20,390 bases of DNA from Pseudomonadota bacterium. Lineage in GTDB: Bacteria; Myxococcota_A; Polyangia; GCA-2747355. The position numbers were made by a program, and so were the translations under genes. A model generated the notes under the pieces. The model was given only the letters and a program-made list of their open reading frames with translations. It did no database searches and was not told where the DNA came from. Positions 11,167 through 19,796 of this stretch are shown piece by piece (within the stretch, counting starts at the first letter, position 1; the number at the start of each line of letters is the position of its first letter). The DNA is taken from assembly GCA_016702545.1 (NCBI GenBank), contig JADJDT010000007.1, forward strand, positions 1 through 20,390. The letters are read 5' to 3'.

Positions 11167-11343
11167 CCAGGGCCAAAACAAGCGCGTCCCGCGCTCGTTT
11201 CGGCCTGGATAGACTCAGGGCTGCGAAAGCCCCTCGTCGCGGGGAGTGAATCCCCGCGACTTCACCCCATAACGCTCGCCTTTCGGCTCGTCTAGGCCGA
11301 AAACAAACGGCTCGCGCCAAAGCGCGCTTGATTTCGGTCTAGC
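11167..11343 (+). repeat. Hairpin-rich repeat element, copy 1
   Basis: Non-coding element built of consecutive inverted repeats. Terminal hairpin 1 spans 11167-11208 (about 17 pairs with a bulge and two mismatches, loop TCC). A short GGGCT/AGCCC hairpin follows, then a 10-bp hairpin GTCGCGGGGA/TCCCCGCGAC (11236-11260) and the motif CTTCACCCCATAACGCTCGCC. Terminal hairpin 2 (11292-11342) has arms beginning CTAGGCCGAAA. Its 11230-11281 segment is identical over 52 nt to 13332-13383 in copy 2. The element begins 24 bp before the tolQ start codon, so it lies in the tolQ leader or overlaps its promoter, in a divergent gap where a terminator role is unlikely. Confidence 0.85.
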
Positions 11344-11551
11344 GGTAGGCGCTCCGCGGCGATCGGCCGGCGCCCGCCCAGCTGCCTACGCTCGGCGTGC
11401 CGCCCTCGACGGGTCCGGCACTTTCTTCCGGTTCGCCGTGCTTAGCAACCGCGGCCGAGCGGCGGTAGTATACTCGGCGCCGCGCGGGCGTCACTGAGCG
11501 TCGCAGCACCAGCGTCGAGCGCTGGCCGTCAGCGGCAGAGGGACACGCACG
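11344..11551. promoter_or_regulatory. Divergent intergenic region with palindromic -10-like box
   Basis: The rest of the tolQ/lipoprotein divergent gap. The only AT-rich patch is AGTATACT (11467-11474), a perfect palindrome that reads as a -10-like TATACT on both strands. A possible -35 (TTAGCA, 11442-11447) is 21 bp away, longer than ideal. The AGAGGGA ribosome-binding site for the lipoprotein gene is at 11537-11543. A promoter for the + strand gene here is plausible; bidirectional use is speculative. I see no other gene in this stretch. Confidence 0.35.
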
Positions 11552-12004
11552 ATGCCCGGGTGGAGTTGGCGTCAAAGCGCGCACCACGCGACCTGCGTCG
11601 CCGCGCTGGCGACCCTGGGCGGCTGCGTCAACATCGACGGCGGCGCGATCGAGGCGCGTTGGACGCTGCGCAACGGGCAGGGCGAGCGCCTGCGTTGCGA
11701 CGATCCCGCGGTGGGGGCCAGCACCGTGCGCCTGCGCTTGCTGCCCGAGCCCGACGGCGACGACAGCTGCGCCGAGATGACCTACTGCCGCTTCGCCTGC
11801 ACCGACGAGCTCGGCGTCACGCCCTTCGTCATACCGGAGGGGAGCTATGCGATCGGGATCGAGCTGCTGACCGCCGAGGGCCGCGCCCTCGGTCCTGCCG
11901 ACGGCGTGCGCACGCCCGCGCTGTTGTTGCGGCGCGTCGCGACCGGGGAGCTGACCAGCCTCAACGTCAGCCTGGTGTTGATCGAAGACGACCTGGCGCG
12001 CTAA
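11552..12004 (+). CDS. Cysteine-rich lipoprotein of unknown function (first of pair)
   Basis: One of the few genes in the window that reads intact: ATG 11552 to TAA 12002-12004, 150 residues, with AGAGGGA eight bases upstream. The N-terminus is a lipoprotein-type signal ending at LGGC (Cys25), so a lipid-anchored envelope protein is expected. The mature part starts VNIDGGAIEARWTLRNGQG and has further cysteines at RLRCDD, DSCAEMTYCRFACTD, followed by a beta-rich segment FVIPEGSYAIGIELLTAEG. I do not recognise a named family. The EARWTL start, spaced cysteines and strand pattern resemble the first domain of the next gene (EVAWTLDG...AFCAQYG...RVDCAD), suggesting the two are paralogous. They form a same-strand pair, 74 bp apart, bracketed by repeat copies 1 and 2. 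Confidence 0.78.
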   Translation: MPGWSWRQSAHHATCVAALATLGGCVNIDGGAIEARWTLRNGQGERLRCDDPAVGASTVRLRLLPEPDGDDSCAEMTYCRFACTDELGVTPFVIPEGSYAIGIELLTAEGRALGPADGVRTPALLLRRVATGELTSLNVSLVLIEDDLAR

Positions 12005-12078
12005 TAGCTCCAGACGGTGGTGTGGTAAACCGAGGCTCATCGACGCGGCGAGGCCGCGCGGCGAGAAGGGAGCGCAGC

Positions 12079-13194
12079 ATGATCGAAGCGAAGCAGAGTC
12101 GGCGGTGGGTGGGCACGGCCGCGCGGAGCCGTGCTGCTGTTGGCGGGTCTGAGCGGCTGTGGCGACCGCACGGTGATCGTCGAAGACCTCGAGGTCGCCT
12201 GGACCCTCGACGGCGCGAACACGGCAGCGTTTTGCGCGCAGTACGGCATCGACCACTGGGAGGTGGTCGCCGACGGTCCGAGAGAAACGCGGATGCGCGT
12301 CGATTGCGCCGATGAAGCGTGGACCTCGGGCCGCGCCTTCGAGGCGATCGAGGTCGGCGCTACACGGTCACGGTCTACGCCCGCACGGCCGATGAGCGCA
12401 ACCTGGGCCAGCTCGAGTCCACGGTCGACGTGGCGGCCGCGCAACCGGTCCAGGTGACCTGGCGCTCTTCGGCCGTGTCGAGGTGATCTGGAACATCAAT
12501 GGCACCAACGGCGCGAGCGACGACGAGAGCTGGGATCGCTGCGCGGAGGTCGGGGCTGCCGAAGCGCTCGTCACCGTCGACGGCACCTCGACCAGCGTCC
12601 CCTGCGAGGCCGGCGGACGCATGGCCGCGACGATCGGCAGCCTCAAGCTCGGCGCCCACCAGGTCGCGGTCAAGCTGCGCAACGCGGACCGCGCCGATTT
12701 GACGACCGAGGCCAGCGCCGTCGTGCGCACGGGCACTCGGGGCGGCGTGCTGATCGCCGACTTCTTCCACGACTCGTTTCTCGACGGCGCTGCGATCCGC
12801 GGTGATCTGATCTTTCGCACCACCTTCGAGGGCCAGCTCTGCACGGCCACGCGGCCACCGGTCGCGCTGCAGATCACGCTGCTGCGGCTCAACGGTCAGG
12901 CGGTCGAGAATGCGCAGGTCTGCGCGGCCAGCGGCGAGGGCGTGTCGCTCTGCACGGCGGTCGACGATCGCACGCCGCGCGCCTGCAGCGCCGGGGCGCA
13001 GCGCATCGCCAACCTGCCCCTGGGGCCTCTACAAGCTCAAGCTGCGCGGCGCTGTCAGCGATGGCTCCGCCAGCCCGGCGGTCTGCTGGCTGCAGGAGCA
13101 CGACGTGCTCGTCGGCGCAGGGACCAGCAACCCGGTGATCACGCTCGACGTCGTCCGCAGCTCCAGCACCGAGGCCTGCGCGCCCGGAACGTAG
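12079..13194 (+). CDS. Cysteine-rich multi-domain lipoprotein of unknown function (second of pair)
   Basis: ATG 12079 with AAGGGAG (12066-12072). The first ~20 codons are in frame 1 (MIEAKQSRRWVGTAAR), then after a shift the lipobox LLLAGLSGC appears in frame 2. The body passes through frame 2 (VIVEDLEVAWTLDG), another frame (YTVTVYARTADERNLGQLES), frame 3 from about 12460 (ALFGRVEVIWNINGT to ACSAGAQRIANLP) and frame 1 from about 13020 (WGLYKLKLRGAVSDG), ending TAG 13192-13194. The corrected length is about 370 residues. It appears to contain repeated beta-sandwich-like units, each with strand patterns such as VAWTL/VIWNING and paired cysteines (RCAEVG, SVPCEAGG, QLCTATR, AQVCAASGEGVSLCTA). 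This suggests a disulphide-stabilised, carboxypeptidase-regulatory-like surface protein, but that is inference. Function unknown. Confidence 0.72.
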
Positions 13195-13260
13195 CCCAGC
13201 TCCCTAGCGCGAAGAACGCAAGCATTCACGGCCCTCAATGCGCTGCTATCACTGACGGGG

Positions 13261-13445
13261 TCTAGGCCCAAAACGAGCGCGTCCCGCGCTCGTTTTGGGC
13301 CCAAATATGACTCAGGGGGCTTTCGCAAAGCCCCCTCGTCGCGGGGAGTGAATCCCCGCGACTTCACCCCATAACGCTCGCCTGTCGGCTCGTCTAGACC
13401 GTAAACAAACGGCTCGCGCAAGAACGCGCTTGTTTACGGTCCAGA
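13261..13445 (+). repeat. Hairpin-rich repeat element, copy 2
   Basis: Same architecture and orientation as copy 1. Terminal hairpin 1 is a perfect 17-bp stem GGCCCAAAACGAGCGCG (13265-13281) with loop TCC and its complement at 13285-13301. Hairpin 2 is 10 bp, AGGGGGCTTT/AAAGCCCCCT (13314-13336). Hairpin 3, GTCGCGGGGA/TCCCCGCGAC (13338-13362), is identical to copy 1. The CTTCACCCCA block follows, then terminal hairpin 2 with 12-bp arms GACCGTAAACAA (13397-13408) and its complement (13430-13441). It lies between convergent genes (lipoprotein 2 and GT4). Compared with copy 1, terminal hairpin 2 has an A-T pair replaced by T-A (11300/11334 versus 13402/13436), and a G-T pair replaced by A-T. Confidence 0.87.
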
Positions 13446-13611
13446 TCCACGGCACGCGAGCGCGACGAAGCGCTCGCGCGGCGCACAACTCGTTGTGCGC
13501 CGGACTTGGGGTGAAGCGGCAAGACCGCGTCTTCGCCGCTGGGGGAGCTGGAAGCCCCTGACAAAGTCCAGGCCCCAAACGTGCGCGCGACGCGCTTGTT
13601 TGGGGCCTAGA
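13442..13611 (-). repeat. Hairpin-rich repeat element, copy 3 (inverted, diverged)
   Basis: Reads on the minus strand from 13611. It begins TCTAGGCCCC and a terminal hairpin (13570-13608; 11 perfect outer pairs plus 5 inner pairs, loop CGA on the + strand) homologous to hairpin 1 of copy 2. Next come GACT/GTCAGGGGCTT and a hairpin AGCGGC-AAGAC/GTCTT-GCCGCT (13515-13540) in the place of hairpin 3, followed by the shared TTCACCCCA (minus strand, 13515-13507). Two extra perfect hairpins follow: CGGCGCACAA/TTGTGCGCCG (13479-13502, loop CTCG) and CGCGAGCGC/GCGCTCGCG (13455-13478). It abuts terminal hairpin 2 of copy 2. With copy 2 it makes a 351-bp unit (13261-13611) whose ends are inverted copies, TCTAGGCCC inward. 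The minus-strand GT4 stop codon (13609-13607) lies inside its first bases. Confidence 0.75.
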
Positions 13612-14792
13612 GCGCGGCGAGCAGCGCCCGGAGCCGCGCACCCACGCGATCCCACGCGAAGTCCCCCGCCCGCCGACGACCGGCGGCGACCAGCCGCGCG
13701 CCGAGCGCCGCATCGCCGTGCAAGCGCTGCAGCGCCGCACGCAGTGCCAGCGGCTGCTCGGGCGGCACCAACAGCCCGCACGCCCCCGCTTCGAGCAGCT
13801 CGGCGACACCCCCGACCGCCGCGGCGACCACCGGCACCCCGGCCAGCAGGGCCTCGATCAACGTGACCGGCGCCGAATCGGTCCGCCCGTCCGGCAGCAC
13901 CCGCGAGGGCAGCACCAACCACGTCCGCGGCCAGCAGCGCACGCCACTTACTGGGAACAGCCTGCTGGCCGACGAAGTCCACCGCCACCGCGTGCCGCGC
14001 GGCGAGCGCCTCCAGCGCGGAGCGCTCCGGGCCGTCGCCGACCACCGTCAGGGCACAGGGTAGACCCGCGCAGGCCTGCAGCAGCAGATCGACCCCCTTG
14101 AGCGCGATCAACCGACCGATATAGAGCACCCGCAGAGGTGCGCCCACCGCCCGCGGCCGGCCGAGCGCTCGCTCGGCCTCGAGCCAGGCGGGCGGCGCGA
14201 CCCCCATCGGCACCACCGGCGCGCGCTCGACCCAGCGGCGGCTGGTCGCGTCTCGCGCCACGGCCAGCAGCGGCGGACGCAGCGCCGCGCTGGTCAGCAC
14301 CAGGGCCGAGCGTGGACGCGCCAAGGCGCGCAGCAGCCAGCGGGCCTGCGGCAGTCGACGCAGCAGATGGACGTCCGAGGAGTGCGCGATCGCCAGATGC
14401 GGTCGCCCGCGTGCCAGCCGCGCGCCGACGAGCCCCGCGGGCAGCAGCCAGTGGCTGACCACCGCATCCCAGCGCCGCGCGTGCCACCAACTCGCCGCCG
14501 CCAGCCGCCCGACGAAGGCGGGCAGCTGGGCCCAGGCCGCCGCACGCCCGCCCCAGTCTCCCGCTCCGAGCAGGTTGTCGGGCGCCCCGGCCCCGTAGCA
14601 CAAGCGCGGCGTGCGCGCGTAGCGCAGCGGCCGCACTCGCACACCGGGCGTGCTGTCGCTGGCAGGAGTGGGCGCCAAGACCTCGAGGGCGTCGCCCTCC
14701 CGCGCCAACCAGCGCGCCAGCTCGGCGACGAAGCCGCCCGCCCAATCGTCCGCGTGCCGCGGGTAGGAGGTCGTCAGTACCCCGACGCGCAT
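13607..14792 (-). CDS. GT4-family glycosyltransferase (GT-B fold)
   Basis: Starts at ATG 14792 with MRVGVLTTSYPRHADDWAGGF, the usual GT4 N-terminal strand and glycine loop. Further signatures are HSSDVHLLRRLP, a linker to the donor domain (APVVPMGVAP), GAPLRVLYIGRLIALKGVDLLL, LTVVGDGPERSALEALA and, after a shift near 13930-13950, the nucleotide-sugar motif APVTLIEALLAGVPVVAAAVGGVAELLE. The stop TAG (13609-13607) is formed by the first bases of repeat copy 3. About 395 residues corrected, normal for the family. It probably transfers a sugar onto a lipid-linked or surface polysaccharide; the substrate cannot be told. The start has only a close, weak GGAG. In the preceding GT2 reading no in-frame stop separates the two, so they may be fused or overlap by about 19 nt. 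Confidence 0.85.
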
Positions 14793-15560
14793 CGCTCCGC
14801 CAACGGACGTTCCGCCACCGGAGCCGGCGACAGCCCCCGGCCTGCGCCGGAACGGCAGCAGCCGCCGAACCCACGAGGCCAGCAGCACGAAGAGCATCGG
14901 GTAGACCACCGTCCAGGGGCCGAATCCCCGAGCGCTGACCGTGCACAGATCGGCCGCACGGGCACATCGACCACCCGCGCCCGCACCACCCGCAGCCGTG
15001 CCAAGAGATCGTTGGGGTAGCCGTAGCGCGCGAAGAAGCGGCAGTCGATCGCCTCGAGCGCCGCTCGCGAGACGCTGGTGTAACCGCACTGCGAATCGAA
15101 GACGTGCCAATAGCCAGAGCTCAGCTTGGTCAACAAGCTGAGCACCACGTTGCCCAAAACCCGCGTCCAGGGCATCTCGCGCCAGATCGAGGGGTGGCGG
15201 AAGCGGTTGCCCTTGGCGTAGTCGGCCTGACCCCCCAGCACCGGGTCGAGCAGCGCCGTCAGGTCGGCCGCGTCCATTTGCCCGTCACCCGCCATCACCG
15301 CCACCGCGGCTGCCCCCCGGCGCAGCGCCTCACGATAACCGCTGGCGATCGCCGCGCCCACGCCGCGGTTGCGCCCGTGGCGCAGCAAGAGCAGGCCCTC
15401 GCGCCCGACACCGGCGACGATCGCCGCGGTCGCATCGCGACTACCGTCGTCGACGACAATCACATGATCGACGAAGCCCGGCACGGCGCAGGGCGCGCTC
15501 GATGTGCGCCGCCACGTTGAAGGCGGGCATGACCACGGCGACGAGTTGGCCGCGATACAT
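14774..15560 (-). CDS. GT2-family glycosyltransferase (DPM1/polyprenyl-phosphate sugar synthase-like)
   Basis: ATG 15560 begins MYRGQLVAVVMPAFNVAAHIERAL; after a shift near 15480-15490 it continues VDHVIVVDDGSRDATAAIVAG. The GT-A motifs are clear: VDDGSRD for nucleotide binding, AVMAGDGQMD in the place of the metal-binding DxD, ADYAKGNRF, FDSQCGYTSVSRAAL and FFARYGYPNDLLARL. After another shift near 15110 comes a C-terminal hydrophobic segment (TVVYPMLFVLLASWVRRLL), indicating membrane attachment. Such enzymes commonly make polyprenyl-phosphate sugars or transfer sugar to a lipid carrier. One frame stops at TGA 14776-14774, overlapping the GT4 start by 19 nt; the other runs straight into GT4. 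No strong ribosome-binding site is seen before 15560. Confidence 0.82.
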
Positions 15561-15611
15561 CGTTCGGCTCGGCTCAGCGGAGCAGGCGCCCGCGTTCACC
15601 GCCAGCGGCGG

Positions 15612-15674
15612 GCCCGCCTGGGCGGCAAGAGAGCCCGCCTGGGCGACAGGAAGGCCCGCGTCGGCGACGGGAAA
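15612..15674. repeat. Three tandem 21-bp repeats between ssb and GT2
   Basis: GCCCGCCTGGGCG units start at 15612, 15633 and 15654, an exact 21-bp period; the third unit diverges (GCCCGCGTCGGCG). The period is seven codons and the minus-strand reading is open (LPVAQAG-like heptads). However, no start codon or ribosome-binding site links it to GT2, so I treat it as an intergenic tandem repeat in the 128-bp gap between the ssb stop and the GT2 start. Confidence 0.7.
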
Positions 15675-15688
15675 GGAGGTGTGTCGGC

Positions 15689-16116
15689 TTAGAACGGAAT
15701 GTCGTCGCCCAAATCGCCGGGTGCGTCGTGCTCCGTGGGCGGCCCCGACTGATCCAGGTCGCCGCCGCCGCCCCCGCCGCCGCGCCCGCCGCCGCCGAGA
15801 ACTGGATGTCCTGCGCCACGACCTCGGTCGTGTAGCGCTTGTTACCGTCGCGATCCTCCCAGGAGCGCGTCTGCAGGCGGCCCTCGATGTAGACCTGGCG
15901 TCCCTTGCTGAGGAACTCCTTGCACTGCTCCGCCTGCTTGCCCCAGACGACCACGCGGTGCCACTGCGTGTCCTCCTGCGTGCTGCCGTCCTTGCCCCGC
16001 CAGCGGCGCGAGGTCGCCAGGCGCAGGTCGGCGACGGCCTGCCCGCCCGCCGTGAAGCGCAGCTCGGGATCCGCCCCAAGGTTACCGATCAGAATCACCT
16101 TGTTGATGCCGGCCAT
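15689..16116 (-). CDS. ssb: Single-stranded DNA-binding protein SSB
   Basis: ATG 16116 with GGAGG four bases upstream. The OB-fold is unmistakable: MAGINKVILIGNLGADPELRF, VADLRLATSRRWRGKDG, DTQWHRVVVWGKQAEQCKEFL, KGRQVYIEGRLQTRSWED and KRYTTEVVAQDIQFS. After that the reading shifts one base in a G/C-run near 15780-15800. In the new frame a Gly-rich linker leads to the conserved acidic tip DDIPF and TAA 15691-15689. This tip recruits repair and replication partners, so its presence in the alternate frame argues that the frameshift is a sequence error. About 142 residues corrected. SSB coats single-stranded DNA as a tetramer. Confidence 0.95.
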
Positions 16117-16308
16117 CCGCCCTCCTCGACAGCCGCAGACCCCCACGAGCGCCTCGGCGCAACGCAGCGCCGTCGCCAGCGCCGAGCGGCCGCGACCATG
16201 GCCCAGCCGCGTCGGCGGTGTCAAGCGTCCGCACCGCAGCGCCGCAGCCCGTCCAACCCCTGGCGGACCCGCGTTTACTCGGTCTGCGGGCGGGCACTGC
16301 TGCGGCGC

Positions 16309-17685
<1,377 letters not shown>

Positions 17686-17829
17686 GTACCCGCGGCCGGG
17701 CCGCCGCACGCGCGCCTCACGCCCTGCAGCGCGCGCGTAGCCTCTGGGCGCCGCCTGCACTATCCTTGCGCCCGGGCCGCGAGCCCGGGACCACCGAGCG
17801 GTCTGCCACCAACCTGCTGGGGAGCGTCG

Positions 17830-18405
17830 ATGCGACATTGGATCTGGCTGGTGGTGCCGCTGCTCGGCGCCGGGCTCCACCCGCCCGCGGCCTGGGCCGA
17901 CCTGCGCCGCGAGCTCGACAGCGGCAACGTGGTGGCGATCAGCGTCCCCGCCGAGCAAGCGCATCGCGCACGGGCCCTCGGCCTCGTGGACGCGCCGGCA
18001 GCCCGCGTCTTCGCCGTGCTCACCGACGTGCCCAACTACGTCCACTTTGCGCCGCGCATCGCCGAGGCGCGGATGCTCGAGGGCAGCGGCCAGGGGCTCT
18101 ACGAGCTGGTGGCGAAACTGCCCTGGCCCCTGGGCAAGACACGGGCCCGGATGCGGCTGCAGCAAGGTCGACGCGGCGCGGTCTACGTCGCCCGCTGGAA
18201 GATGTTGGAGGGCACCCTCGCGCGCTACGAAGGGGCGGTCTGGGTCAAACCCTGGGGTCGCAACCGCTGCCTGGTAATCTACGAGATGCTGCTGACCCCG
18301 CGCCTGCCGGTCCCCGAGGCGCTGCTGAGCAATGGCCTGCGCCGCGCCGTGCAGAAGTTCGTGCTCGCGCTGCGCCAGCGCATCGTCACGCTCGAGCACG
18401 GCTGA
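17830..18405 (+). CDS. Secreted SRPBCC/START-like protein
   Basis: Intact 191-residue gene: ATG 17830 with GGGGAG five bases upstream, TGA 18403-18405. A signal peptide (MRHWIWLVVPLLGAGLHPPAAWA) precedes a helix-grip domain. The domain has ALGLVDAPAARVFAVLTDVPNYVHFAPRI, the usual ligand-pocket entry of SRPBCC/polyketide-cyclase-like proteins, then strands GLYELVAKLPWPLGKTRARM and VYVARWKMLEGTLARYEGAV, and a long C-terminal helix LRRAVQKFVLALRQRIVTLE. The fold normally binds lipids or other hydrophobic ligands, so a periplasmic lipid-binding role is possible but not shown. The 144-bp upstream gap after the regulator contains a CCCGGG-rich inverted repeat at about 17770-17790; I see no clear promoter. 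Confidence 0.82.
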   Translation: MRHWIWLVVPLLGAGLHPPAAWADLRRELDSGNVVAISVPAEQAHRARALGLVDAPAARVFAVLTDVPNYVHFAPRIAEARMLEGSGQGLYELVAKLPWPLGKTRARMRLQQGRRGAVYVARWKMLEGTLARYEGAVWVKPWGRNRCLVIYEMLLTPRLPVPEALLSNGLRRAVQKFVLALRQRIVTLEHG

Positions 18406-18506
18406 CGCGCCCTCTCCACCGCCGAGCGCGCGCCAGGGCTTGCCGAAACGCAGGCCCTGCGACACGCCACGCCGCGCGGACCCAGGGGTGAGCAGGACAG
18501 CCGATC

Positions 18507-19796
18507 GTGTGGGCGCGCGTGGCAGATCTGGAGCAGGCTCCGTGGCTACGACGCTGCGTCCGGCTCCGCTATGCCGTCCCGCTCACCCCGCTCGGCCTGG
18601 CGGTGACGGCGCTCGGGGTCTGGGTCGTTCGCGACGTGGCCCTGCGCAACGGCGACTTCGTGCTGCACGCGGCGGGGTTGATCGCGTTGCTGCTGGTCGC
18701 CAGCGCGGCGGTCAATGTGCTGGCGGTAACGGCCGTGATCGCTTGCGGCTGCGCCGCAGTCGCGGCACCGCGGAGAACCTCACGCTCGAGAGCGGCGTCC
18801 GCGCGACCACCGGCTTCTCCTACCCGCGCTTCGCCAAGTGGCCGATGGTCCAGGTTCGGCTCGAGTGGGCCGAGCCGCGGCAGGTCGAGGTCTCGGTCGC
18901 CTTCGGCGGCGGACGGGTCGAGGAGCTGGTCACGCCCCACGAGCGCGGCAGCTATACCAGCGTGCAGCGCCGCTTCGTCGTGCGCGACATCTTTGGCCTG
19001 ACCCGCTGCGGCCTCCATCGCACCAGCCGCGCAGCGCGTGCGCATCCTCCCCGGTCGCGCCACCGCCACGGCGCAAACCGTGACCCAGTTCGCTAGCGGC
19101 GATGGTCTTTCGCACCCGGGCGGCCAGCCGCTGGGTGACCTGCTCGACATGCGCGGCTACGGCTACGGCGATCCGCTGCGACATGTGCTGTGGAAGGCCT
19201 TCGCCCGCACGCGCCAGCTGCTGGTTCGCACCCCCGAGCGCGCGCTGCTTCCGAGCCCCAGCGCTGCGGCCTTCTTCGTCGCCGGAGCCGACGACGAGGC
19301 CAGCGCCAGCCTCGCGCGGCTCTTCATCGAGGACGGCCTGCTCGGCACCCAGTTCCTCTTCGGCACCGACCAGGCCCAACAGCCCGCCACGCGCTCGGCC
19401 GAGGCCCTGGAGCTGCTCGTCGGCTCCGTCAGCGCTCGGCGTCACGGGGCCGAGCGGCTCGAGGCCTTCATCCAGCGCGCCCGCCAGCAACGCGGTCGGA
19501 ACTGGTTGCTCTTCGTCCCGCCCACGCCGGGGCCCTGGGAGCGCCGCGTCGCGCTGCTGGCTCCCTCGCTCGCCGGTGCGACCGTGGTGCTGGGCCTCGA
19601 CGCCGAGTTGGGATGGCTGCGACGACGACCGCTGGCGCGACTGTTGTTCGCCGAGAGCAACCCGCTGCGCCGGCGGCTGGCACAGGTCCCCCCGCTCGTG
19701 CGGCGCTTGCAGGGCTGCGGGCTGCGCGTGCGCGTGATCCACCGCCCGAGCGGCGAGCTGGTGCCGCTGGGCACGCTGGAAGCGCTGGCGCGTTGA
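18507..19796 (+). CDS. DUF58-domain membrane protein
   Basis: GTG 18507 with AGGACAG upstream. Two transmembrane helices lie at the N-terminus (YAVPLTPLGLAVTALGVWVV and LHAAGLIALLLVASAAVNVL). After a shift near 18755 comes a beta-rich region (FAKWPMVQVRLEWAEPRQVEVSVAFG, RRFVVRDIFGLTR). After a second shift near 19010-19040 follows the hallmark DUF58 block DLLDMRGYGYGDPLRHVLWKAFARTRQLLVR (about 19139-19231), then a vWA-like C-terminal region to TGA 19794-19796. The corrected length is about 430 residues. DUF58 proteins typically sit beside MoxR ATPases and transglutaminase-like membrane proteins. Here the next gene starts inside its stop codon, supporting that pairing; a MoxR gene is not seen upstream. 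Confidence 0.85.

Noticed and set aside
11292..11342. Terminal hairpins of the repeats as integron attC sites
   Set aside because: The AACAA...TTG arms and CTAG ends look superficially like attC, but the required GTTRRRY / RYYYAAC core sites are absent, and no integrase or gene-cassette array is present.
13261..13611. CRISPR array
   Set aside because: Hairpins are all different and not separated by regular spacers; no direct-repeat periodicity and no cas genes.
15502..16308. Long 5' extension of the response-regulator frame
   Set aside because: It runs antisense through GT2 and ssb; the receiver domain begins properly at about 16309.
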